DNA from: an uncultured Acidaminococcus sp.
GTDB taxonomy: Bacteria; Bacillota; Negativicutes; Acidaminococcales; Acidaminococcaceae
Assembly: GCA_900538365.1 (NCBI GenBank)
Contig: UPXT01000001.1
Coordinates: 29,349 to 93,348, forward strand
Direction: 5' to 3'
Length of the DNA stretch: 64,000 nt
This document shows positions 16,664 through 24,080 of the stretch, in pieces. Positions within the stretch are counted from its first letter, which is position 1. The number at the start of each line of letters is the position of its first letter. The notes beneath the pieces are model-generated. The model was not told where the DNA came from. It saw only the letters and a list, made by a program, of their open reading frames with translations, and did no database searches. Both the position numbers and the translations under genes were made by a program.

Positions 16664-16680
16664 ATGATACATCCTATCAT
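16664..16680. promoter_or_regulatory. Operator-like inverted repeat at the malY promoter
   Basis: ATGATA-CATCC-TATCAT, perfect 6-bp arms, overlapping the -10 box and the expected start site of the malY-like gene, where a repressor could block transcription. Confidence 0.35.
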
Positions 16681-16704
16681 ATCGGGGAACACTTTTTCTG
16701 TCAA
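16676..16704 (-). promoter_or_regulatory. Promoter of the malY-like gene
   Basis: On the minus strand, perfect TTGACA (16704-16699) and TATGAT (16681-16676) with 17 bp between, 42 bp before the start codon. Confidence 0.8.
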
Positions 16705-17230
16705 TGAATCGCAGGCAGCTTTACTTTTTTTAGATAAGAATAACTTTTGGCTGAAATATGATATTAAATATCGTAAAAACTTAAATAAATATCAATAAAT
16801 TGATACAATATAAAATATAAATATAATTTGAAATAAAATCTAAGCGTGATTCATCTAAAACTATCTATAATATTTACAAAATCGCAAAATTAATATATAC
16901 TATCATTTAAAGAAAGGCCTCTTTTGAGAAAAAGAAACGCTAGCTATTTAAAATTATCAATAAAAAACAATGGCTTGTTCGTGAGAATGCCGTTTTGGAG
17001 AGCGGTGTAAAAAACGATACTCCGGATAGGGGAAAGGGCTTTACTATGAAGCACCGGGGAAAAAGGGTTACCCATACTTACCTTTTATCACCACGGCCAT
17101 ATGAATGGAATTTCAGGATCAAATGATCTAGGGACTATCATCCATAGGGTCTTTTGTGCTGTAAATCGTGAAGCGGTTTCTATTCTGCCGATGGGACCAA
17201 CAAAAGGGCCATCTTTCAGTGAGAGGAGTC
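16705..17230 (+). other. AT-rich region and long leader of the adhesin gene
   Basis: No gene is seen. The first 200 bases are very AT-rich. After the promoter at 16873-16901 there would be an untranslated leader of about 320 bases, long enough for regulatory structure, and its composition changes sharply to mixed GC after 16970. I could not match it to a known riboswitch. Confidence 0.4.
16873..16901 (+). promoter_or_regulatory. Promoter of the YadA-like adhesin gene
   Basis: TTTACA (16873-16878) and TATACT (16896-16901) with 17 bp between, about 330 bp before the start codon. Confidence 0.55.
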
Positions 17231-18346
17231 ATGACAATGAAACAACACAAGAACCTTTTAACCAAGGGAACACTTGCCGCTGCCGTGCTTGCCATGGTTT
17301 TTGCTGGTACGGCTTTTGCCGAAGTAACGCATATTACGCAGGGGGACGGTGCGACCGTTGTTAAAGATGGAGGCACGAACCAGACTTATATTGTAATCGG
17401 TCAGGGCGCTAAGGGATTTATTGGCCGTGGCGGTCAGGAAGAAGCTATTTCTCCAAGCGGAAAAACCGAGGATGCGGCGGGCGCCATTGCGATTGGGGAC
17501 TACACGTATGCCCGAAGCGGCAGTATCATGATTGGCAGCCATAGTTTTAAAGGCAACATGGGGGATTTAAAAAACATTGATTCCTCTGCCCTTAAAACAG
17601 AAGGTGAAGGCGGTGCTTATGGCTTTACCGTTGCTACGACGACCATCGGTACCAATAGCTTTACGAAAGGTTTTTTGGCTTCAACATTTGGTAATTATAA
17701 TATCCAAACGAGCCGCAATGTCGGCTGGGGAAGACTCAACAATTATAATCTTGAAAACTTTGGCGCAACTGTTGTTGGAACATTAAATAGTAATGAATCC
17801 TACACCGCTCCTGAGAAATCTGGCTATTTCAGTAAATCCTATTCCGGGATGGCAAACAGCATCGTCGGGATTGCCAACAGGGTCAATAATTCCAACGGGA
17901 CCCTCGTGTATGGCGCAGGAAATGAGATTACAAACTCTGTCAAGACGATTACAGGAGTTTCTGATGCAACTTCTTTTAATGATACTACGGCCGTCGCGAA
18001 GACACTTCGGGATGCTGTTAAAAAATCTAACAGCGGCGGCGCGACCATGGCCTTTGGTGGCGGCAATAAAGCTGACTATACAAATCTAACTATGATTACG
18101 GGCGTCAATAATACTGTTACGGGCTCGTCAGATAAAATCAGCAAGCTTGATGCTGTTATTGGCTATAAGAACACCATCACGAATGCCAGCGATACTAAAA
18201 TCATCGGCAGCGAGAACACCGTCGAAGACGACGCGCAGAGTAACACCATCATTGGTGACAAGTACACCATTTCGAGCGGAAAGGCGAACAACGTCATTCT
18301 CGGCAATGACCATTGCAAACGGCAATGTGACGCTCCTTGGTTATAA
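17231..18346 (+). pseudogene. YadA-like trimeric autotransporter adhesin, 5' part (frameshifted)
   Basis: The 5' portion starts at the ATG at 17231 (or 17237) behind GAGAGGAG. It has a signal peptide (KGTLAAAVLAMVFAGTAFAE) followed by head-domain repeats of the YadA/Hia type: AGAIAIGDYTYARSGSIMIGS, IVGIANRVNNSNGTLVYGAG, TMAFGGGNKADYTN and repeated I(I/V)GxxNTI units. In-frame reading derails after NNVILGND near 18310 into a short nonsense tail ending at 18346. The missing continuation lies in the +1 frame immediately downstream. Without correction this product is a secreted head with no membrane anchor. A two-base loss from an AATGTGACC-like sequence would explain the break. Confidence 0.8.
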
Positions 18347-19532
18347 CACCAATGTGAAAGCTGATGGCGGCGTAGCACTCGGTGCCGGATCCATTTTGAA
18401 TGACTCGGAATCGGGATTGGATCAGTCCGGGTATAATCCGGCGACGAAGGCAAACGCCACCGACACAAGCTCCATTTGGCGTCCGACCCTCGCCGCGGTT
18501 TCTGTTGGTGTCAGCGGCAGTGACACGCGCCGCATTACGAACGTCGCGGCCGGTGTGAATGATACGGATGCCGTTAACGTGGCCCAGCTGAAACAGGTGG
18601 CAGGCAGCGCCGGCGGTTCGGCAAACCTCATTGCCGGCGACGGCATCAAGCTCGTCAAGGGTACCGACGGTTCCTGGACAATCAGCACGAACTTCGAGAA
18701 CTCTGGTTCGGATGAAGTCACTTACAAGGATACGACGAATACGGGGGATACAGCCAACACCGATGGCGGTGCGACCACTACGGACGGAACGGCTTCGGAT
18801 ACCGGCAAGGCGGCTTTCATCGAAACGAAACTTACGGCCGATGACGGCAACACGACGAGCCTTGGTGACAATAAAGACAATAAACTTGGCATCAAAGGCG
18901 ATGGCTCGAATATTACGACGAGCGTCAGCGGCAGCGATGTGAAGGTTGCCCTCAGCAAGGACCTTAGTGTAAGCAGCATTACCATCAATAACGGCGGTCC
19001 GACCATCAACGAGGGTGGCATCGATATGAATGATACGAAGATCACCAATGTCGCCGACGGGGATGTTTATGCAGGCTCCAAAGATGCCGTGAACGGCGGT
19101 CAGCTGTGGAACGTCCAGCAAGGCATGAACGGACGCATCAGCCGCCTTGATACGAAGATCAATCGTGTCGGTGCCGGTGCAGCGGCCTTGGCCAACCTTC
19201 ATCCCCTTGATTTTGACCCTGATGACAAGTGGAGCTTCTCCACAGGCTTTGGTAACTATCGCAATGCCAACGCCCTGGCTATTGGTGCTTTCTATCGGCC
19301 TGATGAAAAGAGCATGGTGAACATCAGCGGCACCTTTGGCAACGGTGAAAACATGATTGGCCTTGGTGCAAGTTTCAAGCTTGGCAAGGAATCCCCTGTG
19401 ACGAAGGGCAATCTCCAAAAGACCATTACGAATCTCCAGACGCTTGTGGCAAGTCAGGATAAAGCCATGAAAGCCCAAGATGAGAAGATTGCCAAACTGG
19501 AAGCCATAGTTGCCCAGCTCATGGCGAAATAA
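18310..19532 (+). pseudogene. YadA-like trimeric autotransporter adhesin, 3' part with stalk and membrane anchor
   Basis: The frame shifted from the 5' part continues with TIANGNVTLLGYNTNVKAD. The neck/stalk motif VAAGVNDTDAVNVAQLKQV follows, then a second connector DAVNGGQLWNVQQGMNGRI and the YadA anchor (VGAGAAALANLHPLDFDPDD with four amphipathic strands to GLGASFKLGK). The anchor trimerises into a 12-stranded outer-membrane barrel. Beyond it is an extra tail of about 45 residues with coiled-coil spacing (LQKTITNLQTLVASQ, KIAKLEAIVAQL), which would face the periplasm. This portion has no start signal of its own, so it is expressed only by frameshifting or in cells with the intact frame. Confidence 0.8.
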
Positions 19533-19546
19533 CTTCATCTAAAATG

Positions 19547-19578
19547 AAAAACTCCGCCCTTCGGGGACGGAGTTTTTT
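19547..19578 (+). terminator. Terminator after the adhesin gene
   Basis: AAAACTCCG pairs with CGGAGTTTT around CCCTTCGGGGA, followed by six T. Confidence 0.85.
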
Positions 19579-19580
19579 GT

Positions 19581-19604
19581 GGTTCTATAATTTATTTTGG
19601 GGCG
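19581..19604. repeat. Solitary ISL3-type terminal sequence
   Basis: The 24 bases at 19581-19604, starting GGTTCTATAATTTATTTT, are identical to the left end of the ISL3-family element at 63713-63736. No transposase follows here. The copy lies six bases from the end of bioB and marks a past insertion or deletion event. Confidence 0.7.
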
Positions 19605-19610
19605 ATGCAA

Positions 19611-20582
19611 TCAGTGGTTGATGAGACCGAGGCGAGCAATCATTTCCATGTCTTCTTTGATGGTTGTTCCGCTTGTAGTGAGCATGTTGCCCGTGATGGA
19701 AGCAGATGCACCATGGAGCAGGGCTGATTCCCCGTTATCGGGCAGCAGCTTGCGTCCTGCGGCAAGACGGATGTTTGCCGTCGGGTTAATGAAGCGGAAG
19801 AGGGCGATGGTCCGCAGGATGTCTTCGGCAGGAAGGGAAGGACGGCCTTCCATCCCTGTTCCGGGAATGGCCATAAGGGCATTGATGGGGATGGACTGGA
19901 TGCCGAGTTCCTGAAGGGTAAAGGCCATATCAATGCGGTCCTGCCAAGTTTCTCCCATGCCGATGATGCCGCCGGAGCAAACGCAGAAACCGACGCGCTG
20001 AGCGGCCTTGATGGTGCGGATGCGGTCATCGAAGGTATGGCTCGTGCAGATGTGGGGGAAAAAGCGGCGGCTTGTTTCGATGTTATGATGGTAGCTTGTG
20101 ACGCCGGAAGCAAAAAGACGGCGTAGCTGTTCTTCGCTTAAGATTCCATGGGACGCGCATAGGTCAATCGTAAGGTCTTTTTTCATGTCCTTATAGATGG
20201 AAAGGGCTTTTTCAAAATCCTTTCCCGTCAGGGCACGGCCGCTCGTGACCATGGCAAAGCGGTTGGCACCTGCGTCCTGGTCCATTTTGGCCGTCTCCAT
20301 GATGGTCTTTTCATCAAGGAAATCGTATTCATCACAGTTCGTATGATGGCAGGCAGCCTGGGCGCAGTATTTGCAGTTTTCACCGCAGCGTCCGCTCCGG
20401 GCATTGATGATGGTGCAGAAATCAACATGGTTGCCGCAAAAATGGCGCTGCAGGGCGCCGGCGCCTTCTTGAAGCGCTGTGAGCGGCAGGGTCAGCATAT
20501 CCTGGACAAAGGCATCGTCTTTTTTGAACCGATAGCCATCGATGATGGATTGTGTCATGGTTTTGATCGTTTGATCTGACAT
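19611..20582 (-). CDS. bioB: Biotin synthase
   Basis: This is the radical SAM enzyme that inserts sulfur into dethiobiotin. The 323-residue product has the CxxxCxxC cluster in RCGENCKYCAQA, with the preceding INARSG, then MVTSGRALTGKDFEK, the substrate-site YHHNIETS, and GGIIGMGETWQDR at the second cluster region. The start at 20582 (MSDQTIKTM) has GGGAGG upstream; the frame stays open for 29 more codons without another good site. No other bio genes are in the window, so dethiobiotin must be made elsewhere or imported. The promoter overlaps a BirA-like operator. Confidence 0.95.
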   Translation of the reverse strand: MSDQTIKTMTQSIIDGYRFKKDDAFVQDMLTLPLTALQEGAGALQRHFCGNHVDFCTIINARSGRCGENCKYCAQAACHHTNCDEYDFLDEKTIMETAKMDQDAGANRFAMVTSGRALTGKDFEKALSIYKDMKKDLTIDLCASHGILSEEQLRRLFASGVTSYHHNIETSRRFFPHICTSHTFDDRIRTIKAAQRVGFCVCSGGIIGMGETWQDRIDMAFTLQELGIQSIPINALMAIPGTGMEGRPSLPAEDILRTIALFRFINPTANIRLAAGRKLLPDNGESALLHGASASITGNMLTTSGTTIKEDMEMIARLGLINH

Positions 20583-20615
20583 GGTCTCATAACCTCCCTT
20601 ATGTGTACAGGTACC

Positions 20616-20645
20616 AGTATAACGAAAAAGAAAAACGAGAGTCAA
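20616..20645 (-). promoter_or_regulatory. Promoter of bioB
   Basis: On the minus strand TTGACT (20645-20640) and TATACT (20621-20616) with 18 bp between, 34 bp before the start codon. Confidence 0.7.
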
Positions 20646-20670
20646 CGGATAAATAAATATGGTTAACATA
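20639..20670 (-). promoter_or_regulatory. Candidate BirA operator overlapping the bioB -35 box
   Basis: On the minus strand ATGTTAACC is followed, after 13-14 AT-rich bases, by CGTTGACT. This matches the usual two half-sites of the biotin repressor (GTTAAC...GTTGAC type). The right half includes the bioB -35 box, so binding by biotin-charged BirA would shut the promoter. Confidence 0.6.
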
Positions 20671-20711
20671 AAAACAAAAAAGGGTACAGCAAGATCAGTT
20701 TCTTCGTACTA

Positions 20712-20728
20712 TCGTGATAAAATCACGA
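20712..20728. promoter_or_regulatory. Small palindrome in the divergent bioB/uxaA-like intergenic region
   Basis: TCGTGAT-AAA-ATCACGA, perfect 7-bp arms, about 64 bp before the -35 box of the dehydratase gene; possible operator of an unknown regulator. Confidence 0.35.
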
Positions 20729-20791
20729 AAATATCATGAATCACTTAATTAATTTAAGAAATTCACTAAAAAACTAGAAGATACTGGGCAA

Positions 20792-20821
20792 TTGTAATCG
20801 TCCGACAACTTGAATTATAAT
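20792..20821 (+). promoter_or_regulatory. Promoter of the UxaA-family dehydratase gene
   Basis: TTGTAA (20792-20797) and perfect TATAAT (20816-20821) with 18 bp between, 62 bp before the start codon. Confidence 0.6.
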
Positions 20822-20882
20822 GAAGTCGAGAAAAACAACGGGCTGCCGCGCAGCCTGTCCAAAGAAAAAGGGAGGTTTATTT

Positions 20883-22403
20883 ATGACAGCTCCTCTTGTC
20901 ATTCGTGTCAAGGACCGCGATAACGTTGCCGTTGCCGTCCATGATTTGGAAACAGGCATTGAAGTCATGCCCGGTGTTCTTACCCGTGACCCCATTCCTC
21001 AAGCCCATAAGGTGGCACTCGTGGATATTCCCAAAGGGGGCGAGATTATCCGCTACGGCGTTGTTCTCGGTTATGCCAAGCATGATATTGCCTGCGGCAG
21101 CTGGATCAATGAACACATGCTTGATCTGCCTCAAAGTCCTTCGGTTGAACATATGGAATATGGTACCCACATCGTCCCTATGGAAGAACTCCCCACGCCG
21201 CCCCGCACGACGTGGATGGGGTATAAAAATGCCGTGGGGCCTGCCGGTACACGCAATATCCTCGGTGTTGTGACGACCGTCCAGTGTGCGGCCGGGGTGG
21301 TCAACAAAGCCGTGCAGAAAATCAAACAGGAACTTTTGCCCAAATACCCTCACGTTGACGATGTTGTTGCTGTGAACCATCCTTATGGCTGTGGGGTTGC
21401 CATTAATGCCCCTCTTGCCGTCATTCCTATCCGGGCCGTGAGAAATCTCATCCGTCATCCGAACTTTGGTGGACAAATCATGCTGGTTGGTCTGGGCTGC
21501 GAAAAATTGACCTACGAGCGGCTCCTTGAACCGGATGAAATCAATGCTGAAAACTGTCTCACCCTGCAGGAATGCAAGGGACATGACGCCATGATGAAAG
21601 CCTTGATGGATATGGCTGAGCGGAAACTCCAGCGCCTCAATCAGCGGCGCCGTGAAGCGCTGCCCTTATCTGAACTGGTTGTCGGCATGCAGTGCGGCGG
21701 CAGCGACGCCTTCTCGGGCCTTACGGCAAACCCCAGTGCCGGGTATGCCGCTGATATGCTTGTCAAAGGCGGCGCCACGGTCATGTTCAGCGAAGTCACG
21801 GAAGTGCGGGACGGTGTCCATATGCTGGCTGCCCGCTGCGTCAATAAGCAAGTGCGGGATAAACTGGCTGCCGAAATGAAATGGTACGATGATTATCTAG
21901 CAGAAGGCGGCGTTGATCGTGATGCCAACCCGACGCCGGGCAATAAAAAAGGCGGCCTTGCCAATATTGTGGAAAAAGCCATGGGGTCCATTGCCAAAAG
22001 CGGGACAAGCCCCATTGTGGAAGTCCTGTCGCCGGCTGAAAAACCGACCAAACATGGACTCATCTACGCCGCCACACCGGCTAGTGATATCGTTTGCGGG
22101 CCGAGCCAGCTGGCAAGCGGCATTGGGCTGCAGGTCTTCATGACGGGCCGCGGCACTCCCTATGGTCTTGCCATCGCTCCTGTCATCAAAGTCTGCAGCC
22201 GCAATGAAATGAAGGACAACTGGTTTGACCTCATTGATATTTCTGCTGGTGGCGTCGCTACGGGCGAAAAGACCATTCCTGAAGTCGGAACGGAGATCTT
22301 CAATTATATCCTGGATACAGCAAGCGGTACGAAAATCCCTTATTCCGACCAGTATGGCTTCCATAACGACCTGTGTATTTTCAATCCAGCCCCGATTACC
22401 TGA
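20883..22403 (+). CDS. UxaA/GarD-family sugar-acid dehydratase
   Basis: The 506-residue product has the two-part layout of altronate/galactarate dehydratases. There is a small N-terminal SAF-type domain (residues 1-85, ending GYAKHDIACGSWINEHML), then the large catalytic domain with GTRNILGVVTTVQCAAG, HPYGCGVAIN, VGLGCEKL and MQCGGSDAFSGLTANPS. These enzymes dehydrate sugar acids to 2-keto-3-deoxy acids using Fe2+ or a related metal. Altronate, galactarate or another substrate cannot be distinguished. No other uronate genes are nearby. GGGAGG precedes the ATG; an earlier in-frame ATG at 20820 lies inside the promoter. Confidence 0.87.
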   Translation: MTAPLVIRVKDRDNVAVAVHDLETGIEVMPGVLTRDPIPQAHKVALVDIPKGGEIIRYGVVLGYAKHDIACGSWINEHMLDLPQSPSVEHMEYGTHIVPMEELPTPPRTTWMGYKNAVGPAGTRNILGVVTTVQCAAGVVNKAVQKIKQELLPKYPHVDDVVAVNHPYGCGVAINAPLAVIPIRAVRNLIRHPNFGGQIMLVGLGCEKLTYERLLEPDEINAENCLTLQECKGHDAMMKALMDMAERKLQRLNQRRREALPLSELVVGMQCGGSDAFSGLTANPSAGYAADMLVKGGATVMFSEVTEVRDGVHMLAARCVNKQVRDKLAAEMKWYDDYLAEGGVDRDANPTPGNKKGGLANIVEKAMGSIAKSGTSPIVEVLSPAEKPTKHGLIYAATPASDIVCGPSQLASGIGLQVFMTGRGTPYGLAIAPVIKVCSRNEMKDNWFDLIDISAGGVATGEKTIPEVGTEIFNYILDTASGTKIPYSDQYGFHNDLCIFNPAPIT

Positions 22404-22410
22404 TGAAAAA

Positions 22411-22455
22411 TAAAGCTCTTGCTCTTTTTCCTTAGGGAGCAGGGGCTTTTTTCGT
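22411..22455 (+). terminator. Terminator after the UxaA-family gene
   Basis: AAAGCTCTTGCTC pairs with GGAGCAGGGGCTTT (one wobble and one mismatch), then six T. Confidence 0.8.
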
Positions 22456-22500
22456 ATCATCTTGCTGTGTTACAATGGGGAAAAAAGGAGGAAAGATTCT

Positions 22501-22740
22501 ATGGAAAGAACACTGCCTAAAGCTGGGGAAACTTGGCTTCATTTTAAAAATAAACGCTATGAAATCATCGCCTGTCCCGTTATCCATTCAGAGACGCGGG
22601 AACGTTACTGCGTCTATAAAGCCCTCTACGGCGATGGCGGCATCTACTGCCGTCCCCTCGATATGTTCATGAGTGAAGTGGATCATGTCAAGTATCCTGA
22701 AGTAAGACAGAAGTATCGGTTTGAAAAGATTGGGGAGTAG
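22501..22740 (+). CDS. DUF1653 domain protein
   Basis: The 79-residue product carries the DUF1653 core WLHFKNKRYEIIACPVIHSET...YCVYKALYG and YCRPLDMFMSEVDHVKYP. Proteins of this small beta-rich family are found alone or fused to other enzymes and have no settled function. AAAGGAGG lies ten bases before the ATG. It follows a terminator, so it is a separate unit, and downstream it runs into a decayed transposase. Confidence 0.85.
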   Translation: MERTLPKAGETWLHFKNKRYEIIACPVIHSETRERYCVYKALYGDGGIYCRPLDMFMSEVDHVKYPEVRQKYRFEKIGE

Positions 22741-22791
22741 AAGAAAATCGCGGTCAAGCAAAAAGAAAAAGCTGGCTGTAATGCTGCGATG

Positions 22792-22938
22792 CTAAGGCCG
22801 CCAGGATTGTTCGATACGATCCCAAGTACGAATCTTGCTACGGAAGTTTGCTGTTTTAATTCCTTTAGGTGTTTTTACCCACTTACCCTGACGATAAAGT
22901 TCTACACACATTAGCTTGAATTCAGTCGTATAACGCAA
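22792..22938 (-). pseudogene. Truncated IS150-like transposase OrfA fragment
   Basis: Reading the minus strand from a TTG at 22938 gives LRYTTEFKLMCVELYRQGKW followed by VKTPKGIKTANFRSKIRTW, ending at a stop about 48 codons on. This is the N-terminal helix-turn-helix part of an IS3/IS150-group OrfA; the remainder of the element is missing. AAGGAGG, its ribosome site, lies within the right arm of the terminal hairpin at 22937-22982. The relic is not functional. Confidence 0.75.
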
Positions 22939-22982
22939 AAAGTACCCTCCTTACTGGGTGTCCAGTAAAGAGGGTACTTTTC
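22937..22982 (-). repeat. IS150-like terminal hairpin, copy with changed ends
   Basis: Arms of 19 bases with one wobble/mismatch around loop GGTGTC. Compared with the copies at 14751 and 43095 the outer bases read AAAAGTACCC instead of AAATGTACCC, and the other arm carries the matching change, so pairing is kept. Confidence 0.7.
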
Positions 22983-23004
22983 ATTTCACGGTCTTTCTTT
23001 GATC

Positions 23005-23223
23005 TTATTCCTTGTCCCCTTCAGCGGCAGCGATGCAGTCATTGATATCTGCAATGAGGGCATCAACGTCCAGCCCATGGGCAGCAGCGCCCTGGCCGAT
23101 GGTTTCAAAGTTAGCAGCCATGCAGCCGACACAGCCGAGGCCATATTGCATGAAGATTTCGATGATCTCCGGATGCTGCTGCACCGTGAGGATAATCGGG
23201 GAATCTGCAGTTACTTTTTCCAT
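23005..23223 (-). CDS. DUF1858 domain protein
   Basis: The 72-residue product fits DUF1858: MEKVTADSPIILTVQQHPE, then the cysteine-bearing GLGCVGCMAANFETIGQGAA and a closing helix LDVDALIADINDCI. Proteins of this type carry a CxxC pair and occur with redox or iron-sulfur enzymes or alone; no function is established. AAGGAGG precedes the ATG at 23223. The frame is open far upstream but without a start signal. Confidence 0.88.
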   Translation of the reverse strand: MEKVTADSPIILTVQQHPEIIEIFMQYGLGCVGCMAANFETIGQGAAAHGLDVDALIADINDCIAAAEGDKE

Positions 23224-23552
23224 GGTAGGATAACCTCCTTGTTCTTTTATCCTAGTCATTATATCGGAGAGGTACAAAGAATGCAATACTTCCCAAAAAG
23301 ATAGAAAGGAAAGGATACAATGTCCATACCTAGGTAGGGTAAAATAAAGACTTTTTGTTAAAATTTCATATATTTTACCGAAACGATATAAAAATTTCAT
23401 AGATAGGATGAAATGCACAAGGTGTTGTATTGGATTAAATGCTGACCACAATACCTTGTGTTTTTATTGATTTACTTCTTTTACTGTCCAATTTGAATTC
23501 CTCCACACGGCAAAACCCTAGGTAAAATCAGGCTTTTTCGCTCCTAATTGAA
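23224..23552. other. Intergenic region between the DUF1858 gene and mraZ
   Basis: It holds the divergent promoter of the DUF1858 gene, an AT-rich patch, and a plus-strand hairpin at 23416-23460 (CACAAGGT with ACCTTGTG, inner TTGT/ACAA) followed by TTTTTATTG, which looks like a terminator although no gene lies before it on that strand. A short untranslated RNA between about 23330 and 23465 is possible but no clear promoter is visible. Confidence 0.4.
23258..23286 (-). promoter_or_regulatory. Promoter of the DUF1858 gene
   Basis: On the minus strand TTGCAT (23286-23281) and perfect TATAAT (23263-23258) with 17 bp between. Confidence 0.75.
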
Positions 23553-23581
23553 TTGATTTTTTGGGTATTGTGCTTTATAAT
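23553..23581 (+). promoter_or_regulatory. Promoter of the mraZ division/cell wall operon
   Basis: TTGATT (23553-23558) and perfect TATAAT (23576-23581) with 17 bp between, directly upstream of the MraZ-box repeats. Confidence 0.75.
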
Positions 23582-23584
23582 GGG

Positions 23585-23606
23585 GGAAAGTGGTGGAAAG
23601 TGGTGA
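23585..23606 (+). promoter_or_regulatory. MraZ-binding direct repeats
   Basis: Two adjacent 10-bp units, AAAGTGGTGG and AAAGTGGTGA, follow a related GGGGGAAAG. Repeats of AAAGTGK at 10-bp spacing are the known MraZ operator. Their place just after the -10 box suggests that MraZ controls its own operon. Confidence 0.7.
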
Positions 23607-23636
23607 ATTTCGGGAAGAAAGGTGGGAATCGCGGCG

Positions 23637-24059
23637 ATGCTCATGGGTGAATATGAACACAGTGTAGACGCCAAAGGCCGTCTTTTTGTTCCTGCCAAAC
23701 TCCGGAGCGAATTGGGAAAAACATTTGTCATCACCAAAGGGGTTGATGGCTGTATTGATGTCTATCCCATGGATGCCTGGGATCGTCTTCAGCAGAGTTT
23801 TGCTCAGCAGACGCTTCCCAAGAAAAAAGCCCGTGATGTCTCCCGCTTCCTTTTTGGGAATTCCATGGAAGTAGAACCTGATAAACAGGGACGCATCCTT
23901 CTGCCGCAAACGCTTCGCAAATTTGCCCAGATCGAGGGGACGGCGACCATCATCGGTACGGGAACCAAGGCAGAAATCTGGGATACCAAGCGATATGAAG
24001 CCTATAGCAGCGAAGTGGAAAGTGATGTTGCCGCCATTGTGGAAGATCTTGAAATTTAG
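23637..24059 (+). CDS. mraZ: Transcriptional regulator MraZ
   Basis: The 140-residue product has two SpoVT/AbrB-like swapped-hairpin repeats: MLMGEYEHSVDAKGRLFVPAKLR at the start and EVEPDKQGRILLPQTLRKFA in the middle, each with the DxxGR...P signature. MraZ forms a ring-shaped DNA-binding complex and regulates the division/cell wall cluster it heads. The start at 23637 matches the conserved family N-terminus; the frame begins earlier at a GTG (23622). Confidence 0.95.
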   Translation: MLMGEYEHSVDAKGRLFVPAKLRSELGKTFVITKGVDGCIDVYPMDAWDRLQQSFAQQTLPKKKARDVSRFLFGNSMEVEPDKQGRILLPQTLRKFAQIEGTATIIGTGTKAEIWDTKRYEAYSSEVESDVAAIVEDLEI

Positions 24060-24080
24060 TGAACGAAAAGAGGGATGACC

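Noticed and set aside
18294..19538. 414-codon minus-strand frame opposite the adhesin
   Set aside because: Long open antisense frames are common opposite repetitive YadA stalk/head genes; no start signal or motif.
22400..23000. CRISPR-like repeats suspected from the repeated GTACCCTCC units
   Set aside because: The units occur once per locus at three distant places as IS end hairpins; there is no regularly spaced array anywhere in the window.
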